A stretch of 64,000 bases of DNA from Nelumbo lutea (Eukaryota > Streptophyta > Magnoliopsida > Proteales > Nelumbonaceae), in NCBI GenBank assembly GCA_022828595.1, contig JAKGHH010000007.1, forward strand, positions 41,897,973 to 41,961,972. The letters run 5' to 3'. Made by a program: the position numbers and the translations under genes. Below the pieces are notes generated by a model. The model searched no databases, was not told the DNA's origin, and worked only from the letters and a program-made list of their open reading frames with translations. This document shows, in pieces, positions 63,640 through 64,000 of the stretch; within the stretch, counting starts at the first letter, position 1, and the number at the start of each line of letters is the position of its first letter.

Positions 63640-64000
63640 TCTTGAAAACAAAGCTCTAGCCTCTCTGATGTGATATTGCAAGATTAGCAGACCATCAAAC
63701 CAAAATACATGATTGACATAGCACAAGAAGAAAGTCCTACCAGAATGAACATGGTAGCAACAAGAGGGAGAAATAAGGATCTGAATGGGACCAGCCAAGG
63801 CAAAGCAAGGTCGGTTTGGAATCCACTGAAGATTGGCTGAAACTAAACTTTGATGGAGCAGCCAAGGCAACCCAAGTCCGTCTGGCATAGGAGGGGCTGT
63901 AAGAGACAAGCAAGGAAACTTAAGAGCTATATTTTCAGGACCAATGGGACATGGAGATTCTTTAAAGGCAGAACTATATGCAGCCCCACAAGGCATTCAG
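63640..64000 (+). pseudogene. LINE RNase H domain, cut by window end
   Basis: EDWLKLNFDGAAKATQ, then after frame changes AVRDKQGNLRAIFSGPMG and HGDSLKAELYAAPQGIQ: the RNase H (RVT_3-type) domain found at the end of plant L1 ORF2 proteins. It runs off the window. The minus-strand open frame over it is a shadow. Confidence 0.72.

Overview
This 64 kb window is nuclear DNA of a flowering plant, most of it nested transposable elements. The evidence is plant-type Ty1/copia and Ty3/gypsy elements primed by initiator-Met tRNA or related sites, L1 and RTE LINEs, hAT- and Mutator-type MITEs, GT-AG introns, and CHG-type mutational decay. I cannot name the species. Nothing prokaryotic is present: no operons, CRISPR arrays or rRNA.

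Host gene. The only host gene I recognise is on the minus strand. It encodes a bacterial/organelle-type YchF (Obg-like) GTPase. Four consecutive coding exons of its C-terminal region lie at 61081-61227, 60964-60991, 60337-60407 and 41098-41157, and all splice in phase. The last two are separated by a 19,179-bp intron filled with retrotransposons. The final exon and the N-terminal (G-domain) exons were not found.

Layout. 1-6525: a minus-strand copia element with 1.5-kb LTRs. Its gag/protease is interrupted by a solo LTR of the same family (518-2454, TSD GTCTC). 6538-7875: two truncated LTRs of that family in opposite orientation. 7876-8195: a 32-bp tandem array. 8484-8967 and 18180-19430: the two halves of an old gypsy integrase region, split by a complete Tat-type gypsy element (8968-18179, minus). 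That element carries a spliced antisense gene on the plus strand (10277-12446) as well as its pol. 19431-20470: an array of about 80-bp repeats containing a hAT MITE (19444-19919). 20999-22833: another solo LTR (TSD TTTTC). 24430-28357: a degraded plus-strand copia element. 28391-29860: a non-LTR-like remnant with a perfect 366-bp tandem duplication. 30945-31320: the end of another copia element. 32672-37401: a gypsy chromovirus with an internally inverted LTR block. 37396-40985: an L1 fragment, three MITEs (one nested in another) and an RTE LINE.

Inside the YchF intron (41158-60336): copia F (41783-47205, minus, TSD GAATG); copia G (47741-53467, plus, TSD CTAAC, nearly identical LTRs) inserted into an L1 that resumes at 53473-55190; a composite of internally deleted copia pieces (55195-59280); and a gypsy chromodomain end with its LTR (59285-59830). 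61890-63560 holds a deleted gypsy element with LTR, PBS, a leader minisatellite and gag. 63640-64000 is a LINE RNase H domain.

How it fits together. Almost every coding trace is retroelement gag-pol, disabled by stops, frameshifts or deletions. Nesting gives relative ages: the old gypsy predates the Tat-type element, the L1 predates copia G, and the 1.5-kb-LTR copia predates its own family's solo LTR. Coordinates of LTRs bounded by TSDs are exact; others are approximate, as stated.
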